From Serilophus lunatus (taxonomy: Eukaryota > Chordata > Aves > Passeriformes > Eurylaimidae), in the NCBI GenBank assembly GCA_013399895.1, contig VXBA01005040.1, forward strand, positions 744,001 to 808,000: DNA of 64,000 bases, written 5' to 3'. This document shows positions 11,001 through 26,000 of the stretch, piece by piece. The notes under the pieces are model-generated. The model made no database searches, was not told the origin of the DNA, and saw nothing but the letters and a program-made list of their open reading frames with translations. The number at the start of each line of letters is the position of its first letter. Position 1 is the first letter of the stretch. The translations under genes were made by a program, and so were the position numbers.

Positions 11001-14000
11001 TCTGTGGTTTGTGTCTGATTTTTCTCCTCAATCTGTAGGAGAAAACGTGGTGAGAAGGGAGAAGTTGTGGAAACTGTGGAAGATGTTATTGTGCGGAAAC
11101 TGACTGCAGAACGAGTTGAGGAGTTGAAGAAAATTCTTAAAGAAACACAGGAGAAATACAGGTACATGGCAGAGGTGTTAAACTCTGGCACATCTGAGAG
11201 TTCTATCTGGAAAAAGTTGAGTGGGACTGTGATTGGGATAAAAATGCTGCTTAGGGCATCCTGTTAAGTGATCAGTAAGTAAGATTTTCTAATTACAGGC
11301 AACTCAAGAAGGATGCAGAGCTGATCCAGGCTGGACACATGGATAACAGACTGGAGGAGCTGTGCAATGAGATTATGATGTGAGTTATTTAATTATTCCC
11401 ATGTTGTGCTTTCTTCTGAGATTGTAGTTCCCTGACACTATCTCTTGTTTCATGTACTTTGGGTTAAGAGAAATGGGGCAGCCAGGCAGATGCTTTGGCC
11501 TCTGAGGGGGGAATATCAGCTTGTGTGGAACATCCTTTGCAGTTGCTCAGTAAAGAGCTTGGAGATGGCTTGCAGCATCATGCTTGCTGTCTCCTTTTTC
11601 ATGATCATCTCGAAGTGAAATTTTCTGCCCAACGTCATTCTGTGTCTCTGTTTCCCTCCTCAGAGGAATTGAGCCCAAATCCACAGGGGTGGTTCAGTGT
11701 TGTTCAGAGATAACAGGGTGGGGGGTCAGTAAACTGACTGTCAAGAAGGAACTAAGGGAAACTGAGACAGATTTTGGTTCTGTATACAGAAAGAAAAAGA
11801 TGGAGGAGGAGGAGGCAGAAGTCAAGAGGAAGGCTACAGATGCTGCTTATCAGGGTAAGCTGAAAATGAGCTACCTTTCTTTTTCTCAGAGAGATGTGTA
11901 TATTCATAAGAACATTTGGAAAATACTTAAGGCTTGTCGAGACCTGTGGGAGGAATTCCTCGACCCTAGATTTGGAGAGAAAGGTTCTATTCTCTTTTCC
12001 AGCACTATATTTGTAACAAGGCAAAATGCAGAGGCTTCTGAGAAAAGAACAAAATCTGTAGGAAAGGTGTATCTAAGGGGAAGCAAGATTAGCAAGGAGC
12101 TCTGTGTTAGAATGTCAGGCTCTTCACCCCTGTAGTTTTCCCTATAGTTTCACTAGTGTCTGGAGATAAAAGAATAGATATTTATTCTGAATGTTTAATT
12201 CATTTATAACTCTTGGGGGAGTTAATTCAATTAACATGTCAGGGGTGAGAGGTGGTGAACACCCAGCTGCTGGAGAAACCTGAAATTGAGGTGCATTACC
12301 CAAAGCTGGTATTTGGGAACTGAGCCCGCTATGATGTAAGAAATTCTTACAACATAAACTGTTTTCTTAAGGTTCTTTGGGATAAGGTCAGAGATAACTC
12401 TCAGGGACTGCCCAAGATGGAGTCATGGAACCTTACTTTAGTTTCTGTTCTCTTCCAGCTCGTCAGGCCATTAAGAATCCTCCACGACGACTGACGGGTG
12501 TGATGGTTCGTTCCCCCGCCGGCTCGACCTCCCCAGGGGGGGAATATGCACTGGGAGATCTGTCCCAGCCCACGGGGGATGACACCAGTCCAGGGGTAAG
12601 GATCTTTATCTGGGTAGGAGGGGAAGACCAGCTTGGGACACGGGGCTCTGCATCCATCACAGAGAAGGGCTCTTGCCTTGCTTTGCGGACTTTTGGCTGC
12701 AGGAGTGCTGTAGTGTGGTTGGTGTACAGTGCTGCGCGGGATCCGGGTCCTCTTCCGTGTCTGTGGTGATCCGGTGTCTGGATCAAAGGCCTCGTAGGGG
12801 CATCAGTGGGTTGGCCTGGAAATGGCACTACAGGGCAGGGAAAGGGTGAAACACACGTGCCTGGAGTAGGTGCAGCGAGTGAATGGAGTAGGTGTCTGTG
12901 GTGTGCTGGATCAATGCTCTTGGGGGAAGCAGCAAGTGGGGCTGGTCCATGTGGTGGAGTGTGGCTTTGAACAGTGTGGTTTTTCTCTTCTCAGGTCACG
13001 CCAGGGACATTGCCCAGCACCCCAGTTGCCTCCTTCATTGGAATCCCTGACACCCCTCCAGGCTCTGCTCCCCTGGATGCCCCCATGACCCCAGTCACTG
13101 ATGATTCACCCCAGAAAAAGATGCTAGGACAAAAAGCAACTCCGCCTCCTTCCCCTCTGCTCTCAGAGCTGCTGAAGAAGGGCAGTCTCTTGCCCACAAG
13201 CCCCAGGCTGGTATGGAGCTCTCTGCTCATATATGCAAGCACATAAACAATTTACTCCAGATTCCCATTGAAAAAGGGGGATCTGCAAAGACTTTTTAAA
13301 AATGTGCAGTTTTGTGAGAGTCCCAGCGCAAGTGATATCTCTCAGAGGTATAATTACCCCTGTGAGCCACAGAGATGGGACACTTTCCCAACAGGACTGC
13401 AGGGATCTAGCAGCATGTAGGACTGGCTGTCTCCCTTCAGTCATAAGGAGTTGGAGTTGCAGGCTTTGCTATAGGAAGTTGTTCTCTTCAGGAGAAGGAA
13501 CTTGTTAGTCAGCATTGTCCCCATCAGCCTCCATAGGGCTGTTCTTGATGACTACATTGGGCTTGCAGTTCTTTACATCTTGGCAGGAAGTTGTCTTTCA
13601 ATATTTGCAACGTGTCTTAGCATAAGAGTAGGGAATCTTTTAATGGGTTTTATGACTTATATTGAAGTGTTTAAGTTTTGTCCTAAATGTAGACAGGTAC
13701 CAAAATCACTGTAATGAGAACCTGTTTGTGGTGGTAGTGACTCTGGCAGTCTTAGGAGGTTTCAGAGCCCAGTCTGAAAACAGCAGCCATCAGCCTGCCT
13801 GTGGCACAGATTCCCTGTGTTAGTGCTTGTGTGATGGAGTAGATGTGTTGCTGTTGACTTTATTTTTGTAGCAGTCAGATTTAAGCAGTCTTTTCTATCT
13901 GTTATGTTGGGTAGATGTTCCTTGGATTCTATATTCGCAGGATGGAGCAGGGAAAGGTAATAGCTGTGGAAGACTGGATATTCTTTGTAGGAACAGGACT

Positions 14001-17000
14001 GGTTTACATCTGTTTCAAGGTCCATCACTGTTCACTGTCTGACCTTGGTAGAGTTACTTTCCATCTTAGTACTTCTGTTTCTCTCAGCTCAAAATAAGGG
14101 ATATTTCCATGCCATCTCAGAGTCTAAAGAGACTTGTATCTGTAAAGGATTATGAGGTCCTTGATCAGAGGAACTGAGGCAGAGCAATGATCTATTTGGC
14201 CTAACTTCAAAGGAAGGTGGCACTGCAGCTATATTGTAGCTGAAGAACAGTAAGTAGTTGCAGACTGTCTTGTGCACTTCTATGAGGGGCCTCAGGCAGG
14301 GACTAGCCTGGATAAAAAGTGCAGAAGAAATGCTGAGACAGCAAATGCTGGACCTATTCATGGACATGCATGTCTCGCAGAGAATCACTGATGTGGTGGT
14401 ATCTCCAGGAACTTCAGTTTCGTCCTCCTTTGACAGGTCGGTGAAAACGAAATGGCAGTGGCTTCTGGTCACATGAACAGCTCAGGAGTGCTGCTGGAGG
14501 TAGGAAGTGTCCTTCCAGTGCTGCACAGTGGAGAAATGCAGTCGGCACCTGGTGCTGTCCCTGCATCTCCTGCTGCTTCAGGTAATTCTGGCCTCTATAC
14601 AGCTCTCCCTTAAGATGCACCTTTCGGCTGTTCTGTGAATTCTCTTTGGAGAAAGATGAAGAACATGCAGCCTGGCTGGTTTGGGGGCTTCTTCATGAGT
14701 TGTATTCCTATTTCTGTACCCATGTCCCTCTCACCCCTACTTTTTTAAGAACATCATAATCCTTATGGAAAAAAAGACTAACTGAAACAGACCTGATTCA
14801 AATGTGATCCACACAGTCTAGTTTTCTGAGTTTGACACTGGCTAATACCAGGCATTTCAGTGTAGAAAGAAAGGATTTGTTGACAGGGAGTTGAGGAAAA
14901 ACTGGTCTGGTATCTGATTCCCAATGTGTCAAACTCGTCTCCCTGTGGATCTGGAGAACTCATGTGCCTTCACTCTCCTGTAGTTTTGTGATCTGTTGAG
15001 GTTTATACCACAGAGGACTGTGAGCTCCAGAGTGAGTTCCACAGAGTGAGGGTAAGAGGTACCATGCAGGACTCTCTGCATTGGGATTTTTCAGAACAAC
15101 CTACCTAAGGTAAAGTTTTTTCTTGACTCCTGCTGACTAGTGGTTTAATCACATTGTCTGCAGCTGGAGATTTATGCCATTCCTTTATATGGAATTGCAT
15201 ACAACTAAGCTTTCCTTATCCATGTCTTTTAAGACCTGATAATTTGGTCCGGACAGTTGAGTAAATTGAGATTGGAAGTTACATCTGAGTGGCAACCTTT
15301 GATATAAAAGGAATTCTTCACGAAAAATCTGCGAAGAGGCCCCCACTGCTCCCTCCCAGCTCCTGTAATGACTGTTTGTCTTGGCTTACCTTGTGTGGCT
15401 CTCTCAGCACTGTTTTTCAGATTTCCCATAACTGTATTGGGATTAGCCTTTGAATGGGCATGTCTGCATGTGTGGCTTAGTCTGTCCAGCCCTTATAATG
15501 AACAGTGTTCCATAGCTGCATGACTCTACCTCAGACTGCACACATTAGAGTTGTGTATTTTTGGTGCAGGTTCTCTGTACAGCTTTTCGGACTGTTTATA
15601 GGTACCTGTCAGTGTCTTTTCCCAGAAGAAGCCACCGAGGAGCGAAGAGCCCCGTGGTGGCTTTGTGGACTTCAGTGGTGGCTGCTTCTTGCTCATGTGC
15701 TTTTCCCTTCTGCTCTCTGTTAGGTGCTCCTACGCTTTCCCGGCTTTTAGAAGCTGGTCCTGCACAGTTCACCTCACCTCTTGCTTCCTTCTCCGCTGTT
15801 GCCAGCGAACCTCCAGCTAAGCTCCTGCCACCCCCCGTAGAGCCTGTGTCCCAGGCAACTATTGTCATGATGCCCACGCTGTCAGCACCATCCGTTGTGC
15901 CACCAGCTGCAGCTCCAGAAAGCGTAGCCACAGGTGCGTTCCTGAACTACGCACTCGTAGGTCATGCACTGCTGGAAAGCAGAACTTCCCATGGGATCAG
16001 CGCCCAGCAAGCTCTCAGCTGGGCTTTTGGCACCTCAGACTTGCCATCTTGGCTAAAAGGATGGTTATATCTGGGTTCTGGAGTAAGCAGATGGTTTTAA
16101 ACAGGGTTTGGTGGGTGGAGGTGGGGGTGCTGGTGGTTTGCTGGACTGTGGTTATAGGGTTGGAATGTCACAGTGTTTCTCTTGTGGGAAGGCAAATCCA
16201 TATTTGTCTTTTATTTCTCTAAGCTGTGGTGGTTTGGGTAGGCCTGGGAGAGTTTTTGTTGGTGCTTGACCTTATCCACTGCAGTTTTTATGTGAACTGG
16301 AGTCCTCTGGCTTGATCTCTGACTGTCCCTCATCCTTATGTAGTGAGCCAGCCAGAAGCCTGTGTTTCCATGGAGGCAGTGTCTGATTCCCATACTGTGA
16401 CAGTGTCCATGGACAGCAGTGAAATATCAATGATCATCGATTCCATCAAGAAAGAGTGTTTGGGCTCTGCAGCTGGCAGCACTGCAGGGTCTTCCAAAGA
16501 TCACTGCATGGATGGGAAAGAAGATCTCGATTTGGCTGAGAAAATGGATATTGCAGTGTCCTATACGGGGGAAGAGCTGGACTTCGATACGGTTGGAAAT
16601 ATTATAGCTATCATTGAGGACAAGGTAAATGCACAGAGCAAAGTGCCAATTCCTCTTACTCCACCTTCAGTTAGGTTAATCTTAAGTGATTCCTGTTCAC
16701 CAATTTAGTTTAAACAAGACAGAAATAGCTATTCAAAAATGCGCATTCTTACTACTGTTTTCCAGATCAATAGGAAATGACCCTATGATACCACTGCTGC
16801 CAGTCTGACATTGATGCTCCTCTTAGCCTGGTGCTCCTCAGAGTCCAGAAAGAAATCTTTTTCTTCCTCATGATGGGTGGGTTTTGGGTCAGTCTCTGGT
16901 AGACAGATGAGGCTGCTTGCAGCCTCCTTTCCAGGAGTGCCTTATTTCTGAAAGTGAAGCTCTGCAGGAGTGATACAAGTCTGGCTGCGAAGCGTACTCA

Positions 17001-20000
17001 AGTACACTTGAGTTTTCCACAGTTGTTTCAGTACTAAATAGCATGAACTTTTTTTTAATCACTCTTTGTGACCTTGGCCTGCACTGCTGTGTGTTTGTTT
17101 TGACAATAAAGGTAGACGACCACCCTGAAGTCCTGGATGCAGCAGTTGTTGAAGCTGCTCTGTCTTCTTTCTGCGAAGATACTGATGACCCTCAGACCCT
17201 TCCTGGCCCATGGGAACATTCACTTCGTCAGGAGCACGAGAAACAGGCCCAGATACCCCAAGTGTCTGTGACTGTGAAGCAGGAGAGACTGGAGTGTGAA
17301 GAGCCAGAGGCAAAGGGAATTCGAGACCTGATGGGCATTGGTGAGCTGGGATCAGAAATAAAAACTGAACTTGCAGAGCAGGAGCAGAGTCAGCTGGGCC
17401 CTGAGGAAACCATACCAGCAAGTGCAAGAGTGGCAGAAACACCAGAGCTTAGAAGCCAAGAGGTAGAAGAAGATCAAAGATCAGCTGTAACAGCAGGAGA
17501 GACTCCTGAAATCAAGATAGAGTCATCCAAGGGAGAAGATGCAGTGCTTAATCCAGTGAAGACAGAGGTATGTGGGCAGAGAGGCTGTCTGGAACTGGTG
17601 TGGGGAAAGAAAGGAGCAGTTGTGGCAGGTAGGAGAGAATTTTAGTGGAAGGATGACTGCTGGGTTGAAGGTGGCCCTTCAACGAATGTGACTGACTGTT
17701 TTCCTGGGAGTCATGCTGCCGATGTGCTCAATGTGCAGAGCAGCTCTGCTTTAAGCAGTACCTTTGTGTATCTCCCCTTGCCCATGTGCAGAGTTGCTGC
17801 TGGAAAGGTACATAGTGAACCTCATTGCCTTGAGTTAGGTTAGGGTGAGTGAGATGTGCCCACACCTTCACTGAAGTAAGCTGACACAAACATCTAGATT
17901 TGTGCATTTCTCTTCCCTCCAGACCCCACCTGATGATGATTCATCCCCTCCACAAGTCCCAAATGTGAGTGAAGACTCCTCACAGGCTGATGTTCAGCAC
18001 AAATTTGAGCTGTCAGGTAACTTAATTCAGCTAGGAAATCTTTTACATGCGACATTATTAGCTGGATAGTTGTCAGTGATTTGGTTCAGGTTTTTTGGGG
18101 AGGAGGGAGAAAAGATACTTGTAGGAACAGTGGTGATTACTGCAGGACTGTAGGCATTGGTGTGGGAGCTTTTGTAGAGAAGACTGCTTTAGAAAGTCAA
18201 CCTTTCTACGTTTCTGTCTTTAACAGAGTCAATGAAGGAAGAGGCCCAAGCCCTGTTTAGGAATCAGATGAAGGTAATTCTCAGTTGGTTATAGTCATCT
18301 TGAGTTCATTAGCAACATCTCGCTGCTGCTGCTGTCTGCTGAAAAGCAGAGCTTGTGTTTGGCTTTCTGCACTGAGAAGTGAGCAGTCTGCAGCTGGAGC
18401 TAAAGGGGAGATTGCTTCAAGCTGTAAAGCTGTGTGTGTATGTGCTTGTGGGTCTGTGTGGGGAGGCAGGGCAGGCTGGAGAGACTAGGACTTTGTGGAA
18501 GTGCCTGCACAGTTGTCAGCAGTGTAACAAGAATCACTTTGCTTGCTGAACCATAGTCGCTTTGGAGACTCTTGAGTAGCTGCTGTGGCTGGCTGTGCCG
18601 GCTCATGGACTCTGTGTTTCAGGATGGGCAGGGTGAGGAGGATGATGAGGACGGTGCCAGTGAGGCTGCCAGTTTGGAGGAACCCAAAGAAGAAGATCAG
18701 GGTGAGGGGTATCTGTCAGAAATGGATAATGAGCCCCCTGTGAGTGAGAGTGATGACGGCTTCAGCGTCCACAATGCACCTCTGCAGTCCCACGCACTCG
18801 CCGACTCCATCCCCAGCAGCCCGGCCTCCTCGCAGTTGTGAGTGTCAAGGCACACAAGTGCAAGTCCCACCTTCTGGAGGGAGTGTAGAGTTCTCATTTC
18901 TTGTTTGCTGAGTGGGTCCAAAGGGGGAATTTGTTGGTGATTTGTCTGGTTCTCCTTGCTTACAAGAGCAATTGTGCAGACAGCACCGCAGTACCAGATC
19001 CCACTTTTTCCTTCTGTCTTTGGCATGGATTAGCATGGGCATGACAAAGGCAAAATAAACCATGAGTTTTCTGTTCTGAGGCACTGTGCAAACTCCTGAA
19101 AGAAGTATGTTCTTCTCTTCCCAGCTCAGTGTGCAGTGAGGACCAGGAGGCGATACAGGCCCAGAAGATCTGGAAGAAAGCCATCATGCTAGTTTGGAGA
19201 GCAGCAGCTAATCACAGGTAAATGAGTTCAGTGTCTTGACAGAAAGAAGTGACTAATCCTAGACAAGTCTCCACTCTCCCATCTCAGAGGCTTATCTCTC
19301 TTGGTACCGGGAGATGATGAATCATATTGTTACAGACAAATAAACAAGAGAGCATGAAACAAATATTTACCAGCAAGGTTGGACTGTAAGTGGACTCCTT
19401 CTCTCTGCAGGTATGCCAATGTCTTTCTACAGCCTGTAACTGATGATATAGCACCAGGCTACCACAGCATCGTGCAGAGGTGAGTCTCAGAAGTCTTCTG
19501 TCAGTAGAACTCTGTATATTTGCTTATTTGTGTAGGGATTTCTGGCAGGGACAATGTAGTTTTTGCCTGCCATGCAGACTACAACACTTGGAAAAGCTTT
19601 TTTTTTTTTTCTGACATAATTCAGTCAGAAGCAGGTTTCCCCAAGAAGCGAGTCATCAATAACAGGCACTTGTCTGTACATAGCCCTGACTAGAGTGAAG
19701 TACACTGACTTAACACAGAACATTTTTATCAGTAAGGTGATACATGACTGGTTGGTTTCTCGCAGTTTCTATCCAAAGGTAGGATTTAACCTTTGAAATT
19801 CCTAAAAGCTGTCTTCTTTAATCAGCATTTTTTCCTGTCCCAGATAGTGGACTTTCTGGGAGAACTACCAGAAGCCTCTGGTAGCCCCTGAAATCTCTCC
19901 CCTGAACAGTTCCAAGTTCAGTGGCTGCAGCTCTAGCTACTTAGTTTCTCCTTCAGGATGCCTGGAGAAGGCAGATGCTTCTCAGGCTGTTGTTACCATC

Positions 20001-23000
20001 CCTGGACAACTCATGTCTTCTGACCCAGACCTTGGTACTCTGGAGCACAGCCTGTGTGGTGTGGTGCAGAACTTGTTCAGTTGAACTAAATAGGTGCTCT
20101 AACTAGACAGTTACAGATGCAGAGCTGTTTCCAAAAGGGGAGGGGGGAAGAGTTCAGTGTTACTGTTGCAATTTTGCCTGCATTTCTTTCATAGGCCCAT
20201 GGATTTATCTACCATCAAGAAGAACATTGAGAATGGGCTGATACGAACCACAGCTGAGTTCCAGCGTGATATTATGCTGATGTTTCAAAATGCAGTTATG
20301 TACAACAGCTCTGACCATGATGTGTACCACATGGCTGTGGAGATGCAGCGAGATGTCCTGGAGCAGATCCAGGTGAAGTACTGAGCTGAGGACAGAGCAT
20401 CTGCCTTGGTCCATAGATGTGAAACCACAGTTTCACTCCCTGTGTGTTTGAATGCAGGAGTCCTTTCCTTCCCTGCATCTCATGCTTGCTCAGGTGTTTC
20501 TGTTGAACTAGGCTGTGGGTGAGTTAAAAATAATACAGCAAAATTTTTTTATAGGTTCAGCCCAGACCAATTTCAAATGTAATTTCCTTCAGGGAAATGC
20601 TTAGGCCAGCAAGAACAAGGGTGTGGTTCAGGAACAGAAAGAAGCAACAAGAATGGTGAATGACAGGGGACGCGACAGCTTCTTTGGCTGGCTGTGCTGG
20701 TTTTTGTTGATATGAAGTGCACATGAAACTATCCTATGGATTTAGGCCATTTAAAATGTCCTGTGAAGCAGAATGTCCCAACTAGCAGGACTAGCAGAGT
20801 TTGAACTGGGGTTTTATAGTTCCACAGGACTTGTGGCTTCTGAGGAAAACAGGGGAACTTATTCTGAGCAGCAGAAAAGGAACTGAAACTGCCTCTGACC
20901 CAATCATTCCCAGCCTGTGGTCTGTGATAGTTAACTGACACGCACTTACTGAGCTTGTTTTGCCTGGCAATCTTAAGAATGTGGTTTTCTTGCAGCAATT
21001 TCTGGCCACACAACTGATGATGCAAACATCAGAGTCAGGGATCAGTGCAAAGAGCCTGCGGGGGCGAGACTCCACTCGCAAGCAAGATGCTTCAGAGAAG
21101 GTGAGAATGCTGCACCCTCTGGAAGGACATTTGGGATCTTCTGAAGAATCCCGAGATGCTGCATCAAGTTCCCACACCAGAGAGGCAGAATGTTTTTTGA
21201 GATTGCAATGGCTCCTGCATCTTCACGTGAACAAATTTTCTATAAATGTGTCCATTGATTGGATTTCAGTTCTGGAGCTGTACAGCATTCCAGAGGCAGG
21301 TCTCAGGAGCTTCTTCTGTAATCGCAATAGTTCTATTACCTGTTCTTAAAAACAGATGATAAAAACTGTAGGAAAATTAACAGAGTATTGGCAGAGGTGT
21401 GATATGGCAGGAAAGTGAAGGGTTTTTAGAGCTAGAGAATCAATCAACTCTGGTAAAACACACCAGAGAACACACACTTGGAATTCCAAACTGATCTAAG
21501 CAGTGAAGGTTTGTTTGGGTTTTTCTCCTGTAAAAGATATATTCAAACATGATCAGGTGATCTCAAGTCCTCTGAGCTGGTGCACACAACACTGCGACAG
21601 CGGGGACCGTCTGCTTAGTTCTAGTGGCAGCTGCACCTTGCAGAAATTATTTGGTACACCAGGCCTTGCCATGGCTGAGGAGGGAATAACCCTTTCCTAG
21701 CATTCTGACTCTTGCAGTATCCCTCTTTTTGTCTGTTTTTATGTTCCTGCTGCATAAGACTGATGCTGTGCAGGAAGGGGAGTGGGGCACGTGTTTCTCT
21801 ATGCTCATGTGTGGGCTCATTGCTTCTGTGGTGTGTGCATTTCTGTAGCTGATGCCTGATAAGTCCTTCTGTTTGGCCTTTTAACAGGACAGTGTCCCAA
21901 TGGGCTCTCCTGCCTTCCTTCTCTCTCTCTTTGTAAGTATTGAAAGGCTCCAGCAGGTTCTGCAGTACTGCTGGCAGGTGCTCTGCTCCTTGTCTGGGTG
22001 ATCACTGCACTGTCACAGCATCCTTAGCACTGCAGTGGGGTGTGTTTGACTTGGGGGCTGCACCACTGTGATCCTTGGAGAAGAAATGTCTCAGTCCCTT
22101 ATTCTCAGCGTGGGTGAGCGGGAGGGGCTTCAGTCTTTTCTTATGGTTCCAAGTGTTTTCCTTTTGTCATCTGCTTTTGCTCTTTGCCACAACTTCTCTC
22201 CTGCTTTCTTTCCGTGTTAAGTGGGAAGACAAACCAAGTGGTGCAGTCCTGTAGTTCCTACATCTCTCATGTTTATACAGCTGCCCATTCTGCACATCCA
22301 AGGCAGTACAAAAGGTCTTGGGAGAGTGAGGAGTCAGCTTTGTACTCCTTTTATCATTTTTGGTCCAGAAAGCAAATAAGACACTCTGCAAAAATATCTT
22401 GTTCTGTGCCCGTGGTGATCTGGAAGTGTTTGGAAAAATATTCCCTCTGGGAAAACCCAGGTCTCTGAGTTGCGTGAAGGAGAGAGGAGAGGAAGTTGGA
22501 GAGTTGTTCTTATCTTGCACATGTATCTAAAGACAGAGGAGTACTCCAGGAGAGTCAGCATGTCAGCCAGAGAGAGAGGGCATCGGATCAAAGGAAGCTG
22601 TCAGCTCACCCGCTCATGGAATTGGAGCTATACCAAGAAACTAGGGAGCTAGTGCCAGGGTCACTCACTGGAGGAGCACTTCCATAGGGATCAACAGCTG
22701 ATAAGGTAGGTTAGTCAGTTTCCTCTTCCTACATTAAGCTAGAATCTGCTGTTTAGGAGAAAGCCTGCACTGTCCAGGCTCCAAAAGCGTCTGTCCGGGT
22801 GAGAGCCGTATTGCCTCTCTCTGCCCTGGCTCAGGCAGTGCACAGAGATGTTGCCAAGCAGTGACCTTTAGGTAGGTCTGCAGGCAGGCCTTCCCAGGCC
22901 GCCTTAGATACAGCTTCCCTTTTCTCCTGATTGGAAAGCTTGAGAAGTTATTGCCAGATGCAGAATTCCCTCCCTTCCCTTATGCGGGAGGGAGCGGAGC

Positions 23001-26000
23001 ATTCCTATCGGGGTTGTGTAACTGTGTTTCTTTGCCTTCTGAGCAGGACGGAGGCACCAGAGGGCGGCGCTGCGCCATCGAGGCAGACATGAAGATGAAG
23101 AAATGATGCTGCAGGCACACGGAAAGTCCCAGCAGAATCCTGGTGCTTGGCATCCGGAGCTGGAGTGCAAGCAGGCTGCTCTTGACAGCTGTTGGAGGAG
23201 GAAGAAAAGCTGCAGGTCCATTTCTAGGATCTGGTTCACCTTCCTCACTTGCCCCTCTGGAAAGCACTGTCTCATCAGAATGTGTATCCCAAAGAAACTT
23301 CCCCAGAGGGGAAGACTAGCCCCCCCTGCCTGTTTTAGGGCAGTTGTCTTGGGCTTCATCAGTGTTCTGGTGTTAGCTAACAACTGGTGGCTCGTATGTA
23401 CTGTAATGTGAAGTGTACAGATTTTTACTAGTGATGTGTAAATGTGATGTACATTAAAATCTGGGAACAAACTGGTGTGCAGTGTACTGAGCATCACAGC
23501 TCTGCAGGGAGCAACGCTGTGGTACAAGCCTGTGTACCCGCCTTGAGTATCTGAAAATATGATTCTCTTCCAGTTATCCATAGAGCACACACATGTGCCA
23601 GAGCTTTGTCATTAGAGACAATCTTTTAAGTCATGGGAAGGTTCCACGGTGCTTGGATGGAGAGGAAGATTCCATGCTTGAGCGTGTGAGGATATGGCAC
23701 CACTGTGATGACACAGGAGATGTAACTATGAGAAGTTAAATACTGCAGTCTTGTTGGAGCTTTCCTTAAGAGAAAAATGCATTGAAAAGTACTGTACATT
23801 ATTTCTCCAGAGATCTGTGAAGGCTAAACTAGTCAGAGAAAATATCTGATCCCAGCAGCTATAACAGGTATGATTACCAGTATCTACTTTCACATCTGAG
23901 CTTGTGCACTTTACCTACTGGAAATTACAGTCCTGTATCTCGGCAGCAAGGAAGTTTAAATTCTCTGTGAGTATATGTCACCTTTTCTGCTCGTACAACC
24001 TGTGAGATGAAACTTGAGTGTTTTCTGCTCCCACAACCTTCAATAGGAAAAAACCCCCAACAAAACATCATCCTTGATGCTTGCAGCACTTGGGAGTGTT
24101 CTGCATTCTGTGCAGCATGTACAGGGTGCAGCTTTCTGGCACACAGGTTTCAGGAAACTGAGTCACTGGGATTAAGACCAGAGGGATTGTTACTTTACCT
24201 AGTAAGAGTTCTTGATTTTCACAAGGTGAGTGTTGAAGTTGGCTGTGCCTGCTGTTTTCAGTCCCATATATGGTTGAGGTTGGTTTTCACAAAGTGTCAC
24301 CTTACTGATGTGGAAATGCTGCAAATCCCTTGATTTGGTTATTGGTTAATTGTCCTTCACTACTAAACCTGGGAACAATTTTCTGATTTGAATTTTTATG
24401 ATCTTGGTTTCCAGAGATTACAGGTTGTTATTTTCACAGTACAGAAAGTTACTGGGTTCTTTGTCTTTCATGTATGTTGTGAAATGATTTAAGTTGGGGA
24501 CAAACTTCTTAACAGGGCCCGTTGTGGCAAGACAAGGGGTAATCGTTCTGAACTAAAAGAGGGTAGATTTAGACTAGATGATTTTTTTTTTTTTTNNNNN
24601 NNNNNNNNNNNNNNNNNNNNNNNNCTGGCACAAGTTGCCCAGAGAAGCTGTGAATGCTCTATCCCTGGAAGTGTTCACAGTCAGGTTGGACAGGGCCCTG
24701 AGCCATCTAGGCTAGTTGAAGATGGCCCTGCTCATTGCGGGGGGCTGGGCCCAGATGGCCTTTGAAGGTCCCTCCCAACCCAACCATTCCATGATTCTAA
24801 GCTGGAAGGGACCTCTGCCCATTCCTCTAGTTCGACCTGCTGCTCAGAGCAGGACCAGCTTCAAAGGTAGACTGGGTTGCTTGGAGCCTTGTCAAATGTT
24901 GAAAGTCAAGGACAGAGATTCCATAACACCTCTGGACAACCTGTTCCATGTTTACCCACCCTCATGGAATAAATATTTACCTCATACCCAGTCTGAAACT
25001 CCTTTGATGCAACTTGTAATCACTGTCTCCTCCTTTCACTGCTGGGCACTAAGAAGAGTCCAGCTCCATCTTCTCTGTAACACCTCTGCCCTACCTCTGT
25101 CCCTGTTGGAAAACTCAAGGTGCAGCACATGAGAGGACCTTTATCAGGCCCACAAGTAACTTGCTTTCATCACAGCTAGCATTGCTCTTCTTCCCACCCT
25201 TGCCTTTTAACCAGGTGTTCTCTCAGCCTTTTCTCTTGTCCCATGATATTTTAATAGTCCTTAAAGATGTTTAAGAGCTTTAAAACTCCAAGATACAATT
25301 TTCTTTACAGAGCCCCATCACCTGTTTCCCAATTTGTCTCATCCTGTGACTACTAAATTCTGTTCTTCCTAATATTTTGTTCTGTCTAGGACAGAGCTGA
25401 TGTTTTACTGTGCTGCATCTCCCAACACCCACCCTTTTGCAGACAGATAAAACAGTCGCCCCTTTCTGGTTTTCTTCTTAAATGACAGATTACACAGCAT
25501 AGGCTTGGTCATATTATTTTTAAGCTGCTGTAGGACTCAAGTGAATCCCAATAGGTTCTACAGTTTACCCACTCCCTTAAATTGTTCTAAAACCACCCCT
25601 GTTGACATTTTAATTAGAAACTATCTCTCAGACCCTTCCCCAGAGGTCTCATGTGATTTCCTCTGTGGCAACTGCTGATAATAATGATTAATTTGGTTTT
25701 TCCAACTGGCCCTATTTTCCACTGAGATGTTTGGCACTGATCATGCGTCATCCCCACTGATCATCTGGCAGTTCTCTGCTTCTGATGTTTTTGATGAAGT
25801 TTGTTGTTTTTATTTGCTTTTATGTCTTTAGCAAATTGTTCTCTTTTTATTTTTCTTTGCCTACTTTATGTGGATTCTGCGTTTCATTTATTGGAGTTCA
25901 GGCTTTTATCATTTTTCTTGTTTTGACATGTAAGTTCTTTTTAAAGACTTTCTGATTTCTAGCAGCTTTTTCTCAGATCAGCAAGGGTTGAGCAGAGTCT

